The notes beneath the pieces are model-generated. The model did no database searches, was not told where the DNA came from, and saw only the letters and a list, made by a program, of their open reading frames with translations. A DNA stretch of 64,000 bases from Cutaneotrichosporon cavernicola (lineage: Eukaryota; Basidiomycota; Tremellomycetes; Trichosporonales; Trichosporonaceae), in contig NC_083395.1 of assembly GCF_030864355.1 (NCBI RefSeq), positions 1,674,001-1,738,000 of the forward strand, given 5' to 3'. The position numbers were made by a program, and so were the translations under genes. Shown in pieces: positions 1-12,417 of this stretch. Numbering within the stretch: the first letter of the stretch is position 1; each line of letters opens with the position of its first letter.

Positions 1-1026
1 CGGACGGCGTCGGAGAAACAGGACGACGCCGCGTCGGGGTTGAAGGCTGACGTGGAGGCCTTGGCGAAGAAGGCCAAGGAGGCCGAGACGTCAATCGCCT
101 CCCTGCGGTCTGAGCTCGAGGCGGCGCGCTCAACGTCGTCAAAGCACGAGGACTCGGCGGCGTCATTCAAGACGGACCTCGAGAAGGTGCGGAAGGAGGC
201 GAAAGGGCACGAAGACAACGCCTCGTTGCTTCGTGCCGAGCTCGACGTGCTCAAGTCTACATCCGAGGGGCACGAAGCGACGGCAGGCAGCTTCAAGGCG
301 GACCTCCAGAAGGCGAGGCGGGCGGCGAAGGACGCCGAAACCGCACGCGCCCGTCTCGAGTCGGATCTGGAATCTGTGCGCGCCCTCGCGAGCAAGCACG
401 AGGAGAGTCTGACTTCGTTGCAGGTCGACATGGACATTGCGCGTGCGGCCGAAGCCGAGGCGGAGAAGGCCGTCTCCTCGCTGAAGGGGGATCTCGCCGC
501 GGCCCGCACTGCCGCGTCCAAAGACTCGTCGGCTGGTGCGGAGGCAATGGCTTCGGCACAGGCCGCGCACGCTCTCGAGATTTCGGACCTGCAGGCGAAG
601 ATTCGCCAGCTCGAGTCCTCCTCCTACACGGCCAGCAGCCGGGCGCACGAGCTCTCGCGCCAGCTGGCCGACATGACTACAGCGAATGCCGAGCTCCGCG
701 GCAGCGGCGGTGCCGCGGGGTTGTTCATCTCTCCTCTCGACGCGCCATCCCCATCTCCACCTAGCTCTCCGCGCTGGCGGGAGCGGCCGCTTGACGCCGG
801 ACTGCCTGCCAGCGTACGACACAAGCGGCAGGTATCCCTCAACGCACTCAAGGCACGTATGGGGCCGCACCTCGCCCGCCAACGAAGTGGGTTACGCCTC
901 GACAGCGTCAGCGAAACTGGGAGCGGGCGGTCTAGCCCTGTCCACGACGGACGACGACAGCAACAGTTCGGCGACGAGATCATGTACTGTTGTTCGGCGT
1001 GTCAGGGCGACCTCGTCACGTTGTAG
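1..1026 (+). CDS. Coiled-coil protein, C-terminal part (5' end outside window)
   Basis: The frame is open from the first base to TAG, so the gene begins upstream of the window. About 240 residues are Ala/Glu/Lys/Ser-rich heptad-like sequence with recurring SLKxDLExAR-type blocks, which indicates a long rod-like coiled coil. A Pro/Ser-rich linker follows. The short conserved-looking tail contains a cysteine pair (MYCCSACQGD) and ends in VTL. Similar Cys-containing tails occur, as far as I recall, in large fungal coiled-coil (M-protein-repeat-like) proteins, but I cannot name an orthologue. There is no catalytic domain. A structural or tethering role is inference. No intron is evident in the visible part. 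Confidence 0.75.
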   Translation, partial: RTASEKQDDAASGLKADVEALAKKAKEAETSIASLRSELEAARSTSSKHEDSAASFKTDLEKVRKEAKGHEDNASLLRAELDVLKSTSEGHEATAGSFKADLQKARRAAKDAETARARLESDLESVRALASKHEESLTSLQVDMDIARAAEAEAEKAVSSLKGDLAAARTAASKDSSAGAEAMASAQAAHALEISDLQAKIRQLESSSYTASSRAHELSRQLADMTTANAELRGSGGAAGLFISPLDAPSPSPPSSPRWRERPLDAGLPASVRHKRQVSLNALKARMGPHLARQRSGLRLDSVSETGSGRSSPVHDGRRQQQFGDEIMYCCSACQGDLVTL

Positions 1027-1345
1027 CGCCGTAGATAGGGGTGTAGATCAGTAGATAGTCACGATAGAGCATTGCATGCACGCGTTAGCGTACTCGCTTG
1101 GGGACCAAACAATCATGCACATGTGTATGAGTCTGTGTATGAGTCTGCGTGCGTATGCGCAACGGAAGACATGGATGCACCGTAACGCACGCGACCGCCA
1201 TCGGCTTGCTTTGTCCGGTGACTCCCCAACGACGCGGTGCCTGAGTGTGGTTGCCGCGATGACGCGCGTCGATCAGGCATGAGGCGACTTTTGATCCGCT
1301 CCGTCGATTGTCATCTCATCTCTCCACCTCCCATTCATCTCAAAC
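1027..1345. other. Intergenic spacer, tandem genes
   Basis: This holds the 3' flank of the coiled-coil gene and the leader of the ABC1-like gene. I see no RNA gene or repeat apart from a short alternating ATGAGTCTG duplication near 1125-1150. Confidence 0.6.
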
Positions 1346-3294
1346 ATGCCGCCAAGACCAATACCAAGACGACTCGTCCTCGTCCGAGCACTACATACCT
1401 CTGCCCCGCGCCACCCCCGCTCCGCCCCCTTCTCTGCCGCACCCCCCTCCCCCCGAAGAAGCCCGTTACGCATTGCAGCGTTCGTCGCCGTCGCCGCAGG
1501 GGGTATATACCTGTTCGATCGGGAGTGTAATGCCTCGGCCCTGTCGCGTAGTTTGCGGACCGGATATATTGGGTGGGCTGAGCTGTGGATTAGCTGACAG
1601 TAGACTGTTGTGTACGCTCGATTACAAGATCAACTTTTCCCCAGCAAAGGCAGATAAGATCGAGGGGTTGCATGAACGAGTCGCTAAGCGCCTCCGGTGG
1701 GTCGTCGATACAAACCAGGGAATGTACCTCAAACTGGGCCAGGCAATCGGTGAGTCCATCTCGGGAGCTGACACCGCGCCGAGCTCGTTCCTCCGCTTTG
1801 CTAGCGCTGCTCTGCTCGCTCTACTAGCTCTACTAGCTCGCTCTGCTCTGCTCGCTCCACTCCGCTCACACCAGGCCTCCAGGCTGCCCTCCTCCCAAAG
1901 CCCTACCGTGAGGCCTTCACCCACGTGTTTGACAAGGCGCCGTCGGTGCCGTACTCTGAGGTTGTTGGGGTGTTCCGCGACGACTTGGGCATCGACCCGA
2001 TGGACGTGTTCGAAGAGTTCTCGCACGAGGCCCTCGCGTCCGCCTCCATCGCCCAAGTACACAAAGCCAAGCTCCGGCCTGAGCTTGGCGACCCCGACCA
2101 ACTCGTGGCTGTCAAAGTCCAGAAACCCGCAATCAAGAAACAGATGGACTGGGACCTCTTCGCGTACCGAAGCCTAATGTGGTTGGCAGAAAAGGCCTTC
2201 GACATCCCCCTCTACTTTGTTGCCGACTATGTGTCTTCTCAAATGCGCCTCGAAACAAGCTTCCTACACGAGGCAGCTAATGCTCGGCGCTGTGCAGAGT
2301 TGTTAGCCGAAACGCCGGAATTGAGGGACGACATCTACGTTCCGAAAGTCTTCGGCAAGGCCGAAGGGTATCCCGAGAGCGACCGGGTGCTGGTGATGGA
2401 GTGGGTCGACGGGTGCCGACTAAATGACAAGGCACAGATCCAAGAGTGGGGCCTCGAGCTGCGCGATGTCATGGACCTCGCTATCAGCTTGAACGGCGCC
2501 ATGACTTTTAGTTGGGGGTTCTTACACTCTGATCCGCACCCGGGCAATATCCTGGTTCGGCCCCATCCGGTCAAGAAGGGCAAGCCGCAGCTGATTGTCC
2601 TCGACCACGGCTTGTATATTACGCTACGGAAGAGCTTCCGGGAAGAATACGCTACCCTTTGGCGATCGCTGTTCGTGCTCGACCTGCCCACCATCGAGCG
2701 CATCTCCAAGGCGTGGGGCCTGGGCATCGATCCCAACATGTTCGCCAGCGCAATCTTCCTCAAGCCGACCCATCTGAAGCAGAACGCCCCAAAAGGTCCC
2801 CCCCGGCCCCCAAAGACCGAATACGAGATCCAGATGGAAGTCAAAGCGCAATTCAAGGCGCTCCTCGAGAGCGAGCAACTCATTCCCCGTACGTCCCCTC
2901 CCTCCCTCCCTCCCTCTCTCTTCTAACCCCAGGCGAACTCATCTTCGTCGGACGATGCCAGCGCATGCTGCAGGCCAATAACCAGCTCCTCGGCTCTCCG
3001 AGTGAACGGATCAACATCACCGCCGCGTGGGCAGCCAAGGGATACGCCGAGTTTGCAGGATCGCGGGCGCTGGCAGATATCGGGTTCCGCCGATGGTTGA
3101 GGGACAGGTACGACAGTTTCGTGTTCCGCTTCACTCTGTGGGTTATCGATTGGGCGTTCTGGTGGACTAGCCTCAAGGCCCGGTTTTCAAGGACTACCGG
3201 GAACTGGGAGGACCGGCTGCAGGCACAGATGGAGAAGATGGCCAGGGAGGAGTTTGGCATTGAGATTGATGGCAACACGGCGTTCCTCGGATAG
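1346..3294 (+). CDS. MCP2: ABC1/ADCK1-family atypical kinase-like protein (Mcp2-like), mitochondrial
   Basis: Exons 1346-1572, 1604-1749, 1875-2888 and 2933-3294 join to 582 residues. An Arg/Ser-rich N-terminus looks like a mitochondrial presequence and is followed by a short hydrophobic stretch. Diagnostic ABC1/UbiB motifs appear in order: MYLKLGQAIG, ASIAQVHKAKL, ETSFLHEAANA, VLVMEWVDG, HSDPHPGNIL and LDHGLY. The HSDPHPGN and DHG elements correspond to the catalytic loop and metal-binding loop of the family. The sequence is closest to ADCK1/yeast Mcp2 rather than Coq8, because it has the LxFxGRCxR-type tail. The family acts in the inner membrane in lipid or coenzyme Q homeostasis; the exact substrate is unknown. 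The start was chosen as the first ATG of the exon carrying the presequence. The first intron is only 31 nt. The second (125 nt) contains a simple repeat. Confidence 0.9.
1806..1866. repeat. Intronic CTCGCTCT/CTACTAG-type simple repeat
   Basis: Several imperfect copies of a GCTCTRCTMGCTC-like unit lie inside the second intron of the ABC1-like gene. They probably explain why this intron is longer than its neighbours. Confidence 0.6.
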
Positions 3295-3572
3295 AACTGT
3301 ATGTATGCATACTTTGGTGCAGTGGATGTGGTCGGTGGTGGAGAGGTCCTGGGCATTGGAGATATCTCAAGTACGTGCTCCCAAGAGAGCATCACCATAG
3401 AGATTGATTTTGCGCCCAACATTACAATCCAGGTACACACTCTGAACCATTCCATTCTCGGCATTCCATTCTCGGCACCCACGCCCAGCGGGAGCAAATT
3501 CTCTCACGCGTCTTGTTGATGAGCATCGCTTCCAATTGCAGCATCTCCATCCCTCCGACCTCGACCTCAACC

Positions 3573-5767
3573 ATGTCTGCCTCGCCCGCCCCCGAGGCCG
3601 CTTCACAATGGGTATGTGGCTGCCATCCATCGCTGACTAGCAGAAAGAGTACAAGAACGCCGAGGGGCGCGTGTACTGGTCGCATGGGGTGACCAAGCAG
3701 TCGGTTTGGGAGAAGCCGGATGAACTGCGCACGCCGTTCGAGCGCGCAATGGGCAAAACTCCATGGAAGCAGTATGCGAGCGGCGGCAAACCGTACTATG
3801 TCAACTCGCTCACTAAGGAGACTGTGGTGCGTACGGCGAGGATGCCAGGAGAAGGGAGGATCGCGGCGAGGATGCCAAGGAGAAGGGTGGAGAGCGGCGA
3901 GGATGCCAAGGAGAAGCGAGGATCGCGGCGAGGATGTCAAGGGAGAGGGAGGATGTATGGGTACAAGGGTGCTGACGGCAGTGGAACCTCCCACAGGACC
4001 TGGTCAAGTTGAAGGAGGAGGTTGAGGCGCTGGAACTTGCCAAGCGCGAGCGCGAACACCGCAAAGCTACAGGCCAAGCTTCGTAAGTGTCATTCTGAGC
4101 TGACAGCTGACACCAGACCCACCCCCCCGCCCGATAGCGATAGCGACGACGGCGGCGCGTTGACGCATTACCGCGGTCGCGTCGCACCCACACGTACCCC
4201 CGAACCCGAGGATGAACCGATCACCATCCCCCACGGAGGGTTCAAGAACATCCCCGATGCGGAAGAGGCTTTCATGTACCTCCTCAAACGGGAGGGTATC
4301 GATGAGACGTGGACGTGGGACGCGGCTATGCGTAAAGTCGTCCTGGACCCGCTCTTCAAAGCCCTCGAGACGCTTGCACTGAAACAAACGGCCTTTGAGA
4401 AATGGCAAGCCCAGCTGGTGGCCGAGAAGGCGGCTGCGCGGGACGCTCGTATCGCCGAGTTGAGGCCCAAGCTGCGCCGCCTATTTGCACAGGGCGGGAT
4501 CAAGAGCTACCATACTGTCAAGACGGCGGACAAGTTGTTCGCCGGCGACAAGTATTGGCGCCGGGCTAAGGAGGAGCGTCGGCTCTTGTTGGACGAGTAT
4601 ACGTCCGAGTTGGCCAACCATGACGCCGCAGCCAAGAAGCAGCGGAAGGAGCACTGCATCTCGGCGCTGACGAAGCTTATCCGGACGCTGGATATTACTG
4701 TTGCGACGCGGTGGCACGATGCGCGGGAGATTATCGCGCGCAGCGACGCGTTCGCTGCCGATCCCCTGCTCGGCAAGATGGAGCCACTGGACATGCTCAC
4801 TGTATATGACGAGTATGCGCGTGCTCTTGAGCGCGAATTTGACGAGGAGAGCCGGCGTCTGCGTGCTGAGGCGCGCCGGCGTGCCAGGAAGGCCCGAGAT
4901 GGATTTAGGGCTCTTCTCCGCGAACTCCGTGACGCGGGCAAACTCACCCGCACGAGCAAGTGGAAGGAGACGCTGCCCCTCCTCCGCGAGGAGGAGCGAT
5001 ACACTTGCCTCCTCGGAGTGCCGGGAAGCACTCCACTCGAGTTGTGGATGGACGCCGTGGACGACATGCAGCTCGCGGCCGAGGAGCGCGCATCCAAGAT
5101 CGAGAATGCGCTCACCGCCAAGATCGAGCTCGAGACCACCTTTGAGGCCTTTGACAAGCTTTGCGCCGACTCTGGCGTCACCGCTAGTGAGGAGGCGAAG
5201 CGCGAGGCGCTGGAAGTGATCCACGCGCGACTAGCCAAGGCCGCGGCGGAAGAGGCTCGTCGTGCTGAGCGGAGGCGGCGGCACCGCATCGATGACCTGC
5301 GCGACGCCCTGCGCCACATACGCGGCCTCGACGCTGAGAGCACGTACGACGCCGCGCTTCCGCTCATCTCCGACCTGGCTGAATTCAAGGTCTTGGAGGA
5401 CGACGACCGGCGGACTGCATTTGAAAAACATACCCGCCGACTGAGGGACAAGGCGCGCACCGACTCGCGCGACCGACGGATGAGTATCGATTCCGACCGG
5501 GATCGGGATCGGGACAGGCGCCGCGAGCTGTGGGACAAGGACCGTGATAGGGACAGGGATTGGCGTGATCGCCGCGACCGGGATCGCGAGAGGGATCGTG
5601 ACAGGGAGAGAGAGAGGGAGAGGGATCGCGAGAGGGATAGGCGCGAGCACGACCGGCAGAGGGAGCGGAGACGCGATCGGAGCGAGGACGACCGTGAGCG
5701 CGAGACTAAGCGTCGTCGTGTGTCGCCTGCGTCGTCGCGGGCCGACAAGGAGGAGGGCGAGATATAG
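3573..5767 (+). CDS. PRP40: Pre-mRNA-processing factor Prp40 (WW and FF domains)
   Basis: Exons 3573-3611, 3641-3826, 3982-4082 and 4117-5767 join to 658 residues. Two WW domains are at the N-terminus: the first spans the first intron (W...GRVYW...VWEKP), and the second is WKQYASGGKPYYVNS with its last Trp supplied by exon 3 (WNLP). Several FF-domain repeats follow; the first starts EAFMYLLKREGI and ends with an F-E-K-W-like element. The C-terminal 100 residues are an Arg/Asp/Glu dipeptide region ending KEEGEI. Prp40 is a U1 snRNP component that bridges the 5' splice site and the branch-point proteins in the nucleus. The gene is convergent with PRP43. Intron 1 ends in TAGCAG, a tandem acceptor. 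Intron 2 carries a minisatellite. Confidence 0.93.
3834..3953. repeat. Minisatellite inside PRP40 intron 2
   Basis: Four imperfect copies of a roughly 30-nt unit with core GGCGAGGATGCCAAGGAGAA fill most of the 155-nt intron. The purine-rich unit differs sharply from the surrounding introns. Confidence 0.75.
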
Positions 5768-6163
5768 GTCTCTTGTACGTGTAGAGATCGTGCAGAGATC
5801 CTAGCTATGTCAACCATACAGTAGTTGCAGAGATTCTGTGCCAGCAAACAGTCGGGCTTGTGGGCGGCGGCCACTACATCGTTCTCGGGTGTTTTCGACC
5901 CACCTCGTGGTGAGCGTGAGTCGACCGTCGCTGCGTCATGGCGCGCGTGCCCGGCTCTGCGTCTGACATGTCTTTCGTGCGTTTGGCCCGTATCTCAGAT
6001 ATCGCGTGGTCAGCTGTGTCAAGTTCAAGTTCAAGTTCAAGTTGCCCTGCCTCGAGGTCAAGAATGACTCGGCCCATATTCCTGTACTGCCTCTCCCGTG
6101 ACATTCTACGGCGATGCATGATGGGTATCGGAAATCTCTTATCATATCTGTATCTCTAATACA
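5768..6163. other. Convergent intergenic spacer PRP40/PRP43
   Basis: This is the shared 3' flank of two convergent genes. It holds a hexanucleotide microsatellite; no other gene is seen. Confidence 0.6.
6019..6043. repeat. (AAGTTC)n microsatellite
   Basis: Four tandem AAGTTC units lie in the PRP40/PRP43 3' spacer. Confidence 0.85.
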
Positions 6164-8619
<2,456 letters not shown>

Positions 8620-8937
8620 GGTGTACTGCCTTTTAGTCGCGAACGACGAGAGAGATGGTATGGATAAGTGGCTGAGAGATGGGGAGCGGAAGCCGGCTTG
8701 GGTGGGTCCTTGGGCGGCAAATTCAACACATCAACATGGAGAAGTTTGTCAGAGGCGCCTATCATGGCTGAATCCAGTTGCCACCCTGCGCGCCTATCAA
8801 TTTGTTTGTCCCATCACATGCTCATGACTGAGACAACTAACGACTCAGCAAACACAACACTACGTTCACAACTATGTTCGCAACTATGTTCATTGTTGAC
8901 TCCTATCCCTTTTGTCTGTCTTCGAACTTTGACAGCC
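8620..8937. promoter_or_regulatory. Divergent promoter region, PRP43 / HNH gene
   Basis: 318 bases between two head-to-head start codons. I see a duplicated CAACTATGTTC near 8870-8892, but no confident TATA box. Confidence 0.45.
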
Positions 8938-9882
8938 ATGTTGCAGGGCAAGGCGGTACAGTGGTGGGGTGCTCCTTCGGTGGAGCTGTACAACACTTCC
9001 GGTTACCTGCTTGCGGCCATCCCCATTTCCTTCTTGGCGGCGACCAAATGCCAAAGCTGGAGTTACATCACAGACGTAGCAGAAGACGTCGTAGGTGACT
9101 CGTTCCGTGCTGCGCCGGTGTGGCGTGATCGGGAGACGGGCACTGCTGTAGACCAGGGCTCAGTCCCTCGCGCTGGGCAATATACACTCACGTTACATGG
9201 TTGGTGGCGGTCGGGCTCAAGCTGACGAATAGCTCCAAACGCAGTACATCGTCGCCTCTGCAGCGTCAACTGCATCACCATTTATGAAACGGAATCTGAG
9301 CGGTCACTTGAATCGCGTGGCGTAATCCTACCTTGCTCTGCTGGGCTGATGGTTCAGAGCAGTCTCCGAGCCCAAGTCCTGTCGCGAGACCAGCAGTGCG
9401 TGGTTACGGGACGCAAAAACCATCACAACCAAGTCGCCCATCTGGTTCCGAGGGCGTGGGGTCTGAACCGTTATATCGAGATTTCTGGGATACGGACCAT
9501 TGGCGTCGATTTTCTGGAGTGCTTAATCCTCCTGGACCCGGTCGTGCACAGGATGTACATCAACTACGAGATTTCTCTTCTTCCCTTGGATCGAGCAAGT
9601 CTGACAGCAACCGACGACGCACCGGTCAACGAGCCTGGGTCTGAGCTGTGGGTAGTTCATGTATTCCTTCCGCCGCCCCCGGGACATACTATAGACGACT
9701 ATTATCGCAGCCTGCATGGCCGCATCATTGAGATGCCAAGCTCCCGCGAGTCTCCCCTCGCAAGTCTGGCACGGGAGCATTATCGCAAAGCTGTCCGCAT
9801 CCGGCTCGGCTACAACCTTATTATACCAGCGCGCGCACGCACGCCCTCGACATCTCCAATTTCCTTTGACCTCTCTGAATGA
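8938..9882 (+). CDS. HNH-domain protein of the fungal HNH_2 type
   Basis: Exons 8938-9199 and 9233-9882 join to 303 residues; the intron is 33 nt with GCTGAC close to TAG. The N-terminal part (VELYNTSGYLL ... AGQYTLTLHG) resembles the beta-rich module that precedes the HNH core in this fungal family. The core is SRDQQCVVTGRKN, then VAHLVPRAW (the first catalytic His position), then a hydrophobic LILLDPVVHRMY element with the last His. The middle Asn expected in HNH appears replaced around FLECLILL, so catalytic activity is uncertain. The family is abundant in basidiomycetes and mostly uncharacterised; a nuclease role is inferred from the fold only. There is no signal peptide. An alternative in-frame start exists farther upstream but lies in the shared promoter. 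Confidence 0.65.
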
Positions 9883-10085
9883 CTGGTTGATCAGAAATTC
9901 GGAAACGCAGGCGCGTCAAAGAGTAGCAGCTCTGCCAGGGTTACCTCGTCACACCCTCACCGCTTGCTCTGTATCCGATCCACCCCTTTTATACCCATCC
10001 AAATCCTGTGACCTCCACCGCCTCCACCCTCCACCGATCAACCATACCTAACAATACACATCACAACATTCTACTCATCACCACC

Positions 10086-11058
10086 ATGTCATCCGACGAC
10101 GAAACCTATGGCCCAGCCCTCCCGCCAGGACTTGTGCGGAAGAAGACAACTGGTCCGTCACCTCCACGGTCTATTGGTTCCTCGCGCTCGCCGTCCAAGA
10201 GCCAAACGAAGATTGGTCCCTCCATTGGCCCAGCGCTACCTCGCTCTCTCTCTCCATCATCTGTAGGCCCCTCTATCGGCCCATCAATCCCAGGCCCTAT
10301 CGGCCCATCAAGACCCAGTCCAGTTGGGCCATCACCTCCTGGCCGTGTCGGGGCCCTTCCCCCAAGACCCCCTGGTCCCTCCCTCCCCCCCGGTCCGGCC
10401 GTCTCCCCTCCTTCTGACGACGACTCGGACGACGAGATTGGCCCACAACTCTCAGATGTCACCTCTGTGCCCCAACGATCCGCCGCCGACACCTTCCGCG
10501 ATCGCGAGGCGCGCATTGCTCGCGCGCGCGAGGAGGCCGCTAACGCGCCGAAGAAGCCACAGCGCGACGAGTGGATGACCTTGGGCCCACCTACAGGACT
10601 ATCACACATTGACGCATTGAAGCGCCCAACGCAATTCCAGAATAAGTCGCGCGAGGCGGCCGCCGTCGACCAGGCGTGGATGGAGACGCCGGTTGAACGG
10701 GCACAGCGTGAGCGAGACGAAGCGCAGGGAGTCAAGCGTAAGCCCACTGGCGAGGATGAGCGGGATAGGGATACGAAGCGCCGGCGTGACAAGGACGACG
10801 AGATGCGACGCCGTGTCGACGAACACAACGTGAGTCTAAAACAGACGGGGCTGACGACAGAAATCGAGCCGCGGGGCGTCCCTCATGGAACAGCACCAGG
10901 CCAAGAAGAAGGACGCTTCGCCGCCGCCTATTTGGGATCGCGAACGGATGATGGGCGTCGGGAGCATGTTGTCGGGTGAAGAGCGGGTCAAGAAGATCAA
11001 GGACGCTGCCAACCTCGGAGACCGGTTTGGACATGGGCGGGGCGGGGCGTACATGTAA
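10086..11058 (+). CDS. GPALPP motif / DUF3752 nuclear protein
   Basis: Exons 10086-10829 and 10861-11058 join to 313 residues. The N-terminus has the family hallmark GPALPPGL and then repeated IGP-containing motifs in a Pro/Ser/Gly-rich region. An acidic DDDSDDEIGPQL stretch and the EWMTLGPP motif follow. The DUF3752 segment has the W-x-E-TP-x-ER element (AWMETPVERAQR), the SLMEQHQ box near the C-terminus, and a Gly/Arg end. GPALPP1 orthologues are nuclear and associate with splicing or transcription factors, but no defined reaction is known. The gene is convergent with the Shp1 gene, only 81 bp away. The intron is 31 nt. Confidence 0.85.
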
Positions 11059-11139
11059 TATAGCATATGTAGGGAATGAACACGGTGTAGCGTTACCGAT
11101 GGGCCGGTTCGTGTACAATTGTTACGAGTGCTTTGGCGC

Positions 11140-12206
11140 CTACTTCAGGCGCTGGATCACGACCGCATTCTGAAGCTTCGCCTGCTCGACCGTCTCAGTG
11201 TCCGGTAGCTCGCGCGGAGGGAACGTCGTCTGAAGGATGTACTCGCGGTTCGTGGGGCGTGCACTGGGTTCAGCTTAGTCTAGATATCCAAGCTTACGCG
11301 TTGATGTAGTTGCGGAGATCGCCAACGGTGTGCGTGAGATTGACGCGGGCCACGAGACGGGACCCGTCAGAGAGGCGGAGCTGGACATTGGTCGCGGGCT
11401 TGGACGCGTCGACCTCGATCTTGCCCTCATCCTGCTTGGGTGCAGCAGCTGGCGTGGAAGGGAACGCGCCGGGGATGGGGCTAGCGCGGTGGACGGGGGT
11501 GTTGGCGCCCGAGATCTCGGGTGTGATCGATCCGAGGCGGTTCCCCTCTCCTCCAAAAGAGCGGAACACCTTGGGCGCCGACACGTACTTCTCGTCCGTG
11601 CGCTGTTGGACGACAATCTGGAGGGGCTGGTCGAAGCGCACATCAAACAGGCCCATCGGCGCACGGCCAGCCTGGATAGCGCGGAGGAGCTCGCGATTAC
11701 CCGGCGCGTCGTACGCATGCAGAGGCCCGTCTTCGATGCTAAACCCGTCCGCCCAAAAGGTGAGGGTACGAGTCTGGGTCTCGCCCTCCTCTTCCTGCGC
11801 CTCACCGACCTGGACAGAATCGACCTCATCACTTCCTAGCGTGTGTCCCACATTGCCCCAGGGGTACTGTGGGATCTCGGGCTCCTCCGCTGGTCCATGA
11901 CTCGCAGCCTGGCGCAGGATGTCGTTCACGAGCTCCCCGTCCTCGCCGCCTCCGCCTCCGCCTCCGCGCTGCTCCGGATTCTGCACCGCCAGGCCACTAA
12001 TGTCAGCTGGAACGGATGGAGCCTCACCTCTTCTCACCACCGATATACGACTCGGCCGCGTCCTTCTTGGGCGAGGGACGCGGCGCGTCGCTCCACTCCC
12101 CGATCCGACCCTCGCGCCGCTCAGGCCGGCCCCAGTTCTCCGGCAGCGTGTCTTCAACTGGGCGCCCATCGAGCGTGAATCCACTTGCCTTCGGGTCGTC
12201 CGACAT
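11140..12206 (-). CDS. SHP1: p47/Shp1-type p97 (Cdc48) cofactor, SEP and UBX domains
   Basis: Exons 12028-12206, 11298-11996 and 11140-11263 join to 333 residues. The signature YIGGEKSGLAVQNP spans the first intron. A Gly-rich linker leads to the SEP domain (LTFWADGFSIEDGPLHAYD ... FDVRFDQPLQI), and the UBX domain (VQLRLSDGSRLVARVN ... AVVIQRLK) ends the protein. No complete N-terminal UBA-like domain is evident, so this version is shorter than mammalian p47. Known role: adaptor that recruits ubiquitinated or membrane-fusion substrates to Cdc48 and also regulates phosphatase 1. It is divergent from the RRN5-like gene. The start is the only ATG before MSDDPKASG. Confidence 0.92.
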
Positions 12207-12417
12207 TGTGTTTCGATAGTTGGATAGTGGGAAGATGGGAAGTTGAAATGAGGTGAGACGTGCGCTCCCAGAAGCTTCGTCATGTTGGGTGGCGGGTGGA
12301 GGTATCAGGCACGGTCACGTGACTCTCGCGTGAGCACCCTAACGTTTGTTTGCTCATGTTTACACTCGCAACTCATCATTTACCATACCCAACACTGCCG
12401 ATTACAAGATTGCGCGC
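12207..12417. promoter_or_regulatory. Divergent promoter region, SHP1 / RRN5-like
   Basis: 211 bases separate two head-to-head starts. It contains a CACGTGACTC motif near 12315 (E-box/CACGTG-like), but no TATA box is evident. Confidence 0.4.

Noticed and set aside
163..882. Long minus-strand ORF opposite the coiled-coil gene
   Set aside because: Shadow of the biased coding strand; Arg/Leu-rich, no domain.
4507..5874. 455-codon minus-strand ORF rich in Ser/Arg
   Set aside because: Mirror of the PRP40 Arg/Asp/Glu repeats on the other strand; low complexity.
9349..9882. HNH protein starting at the internal ATG 9349
   Set aside because: The frame is open upstream to a good intron and joins the family's N-terminal module, so the start is at 8938.
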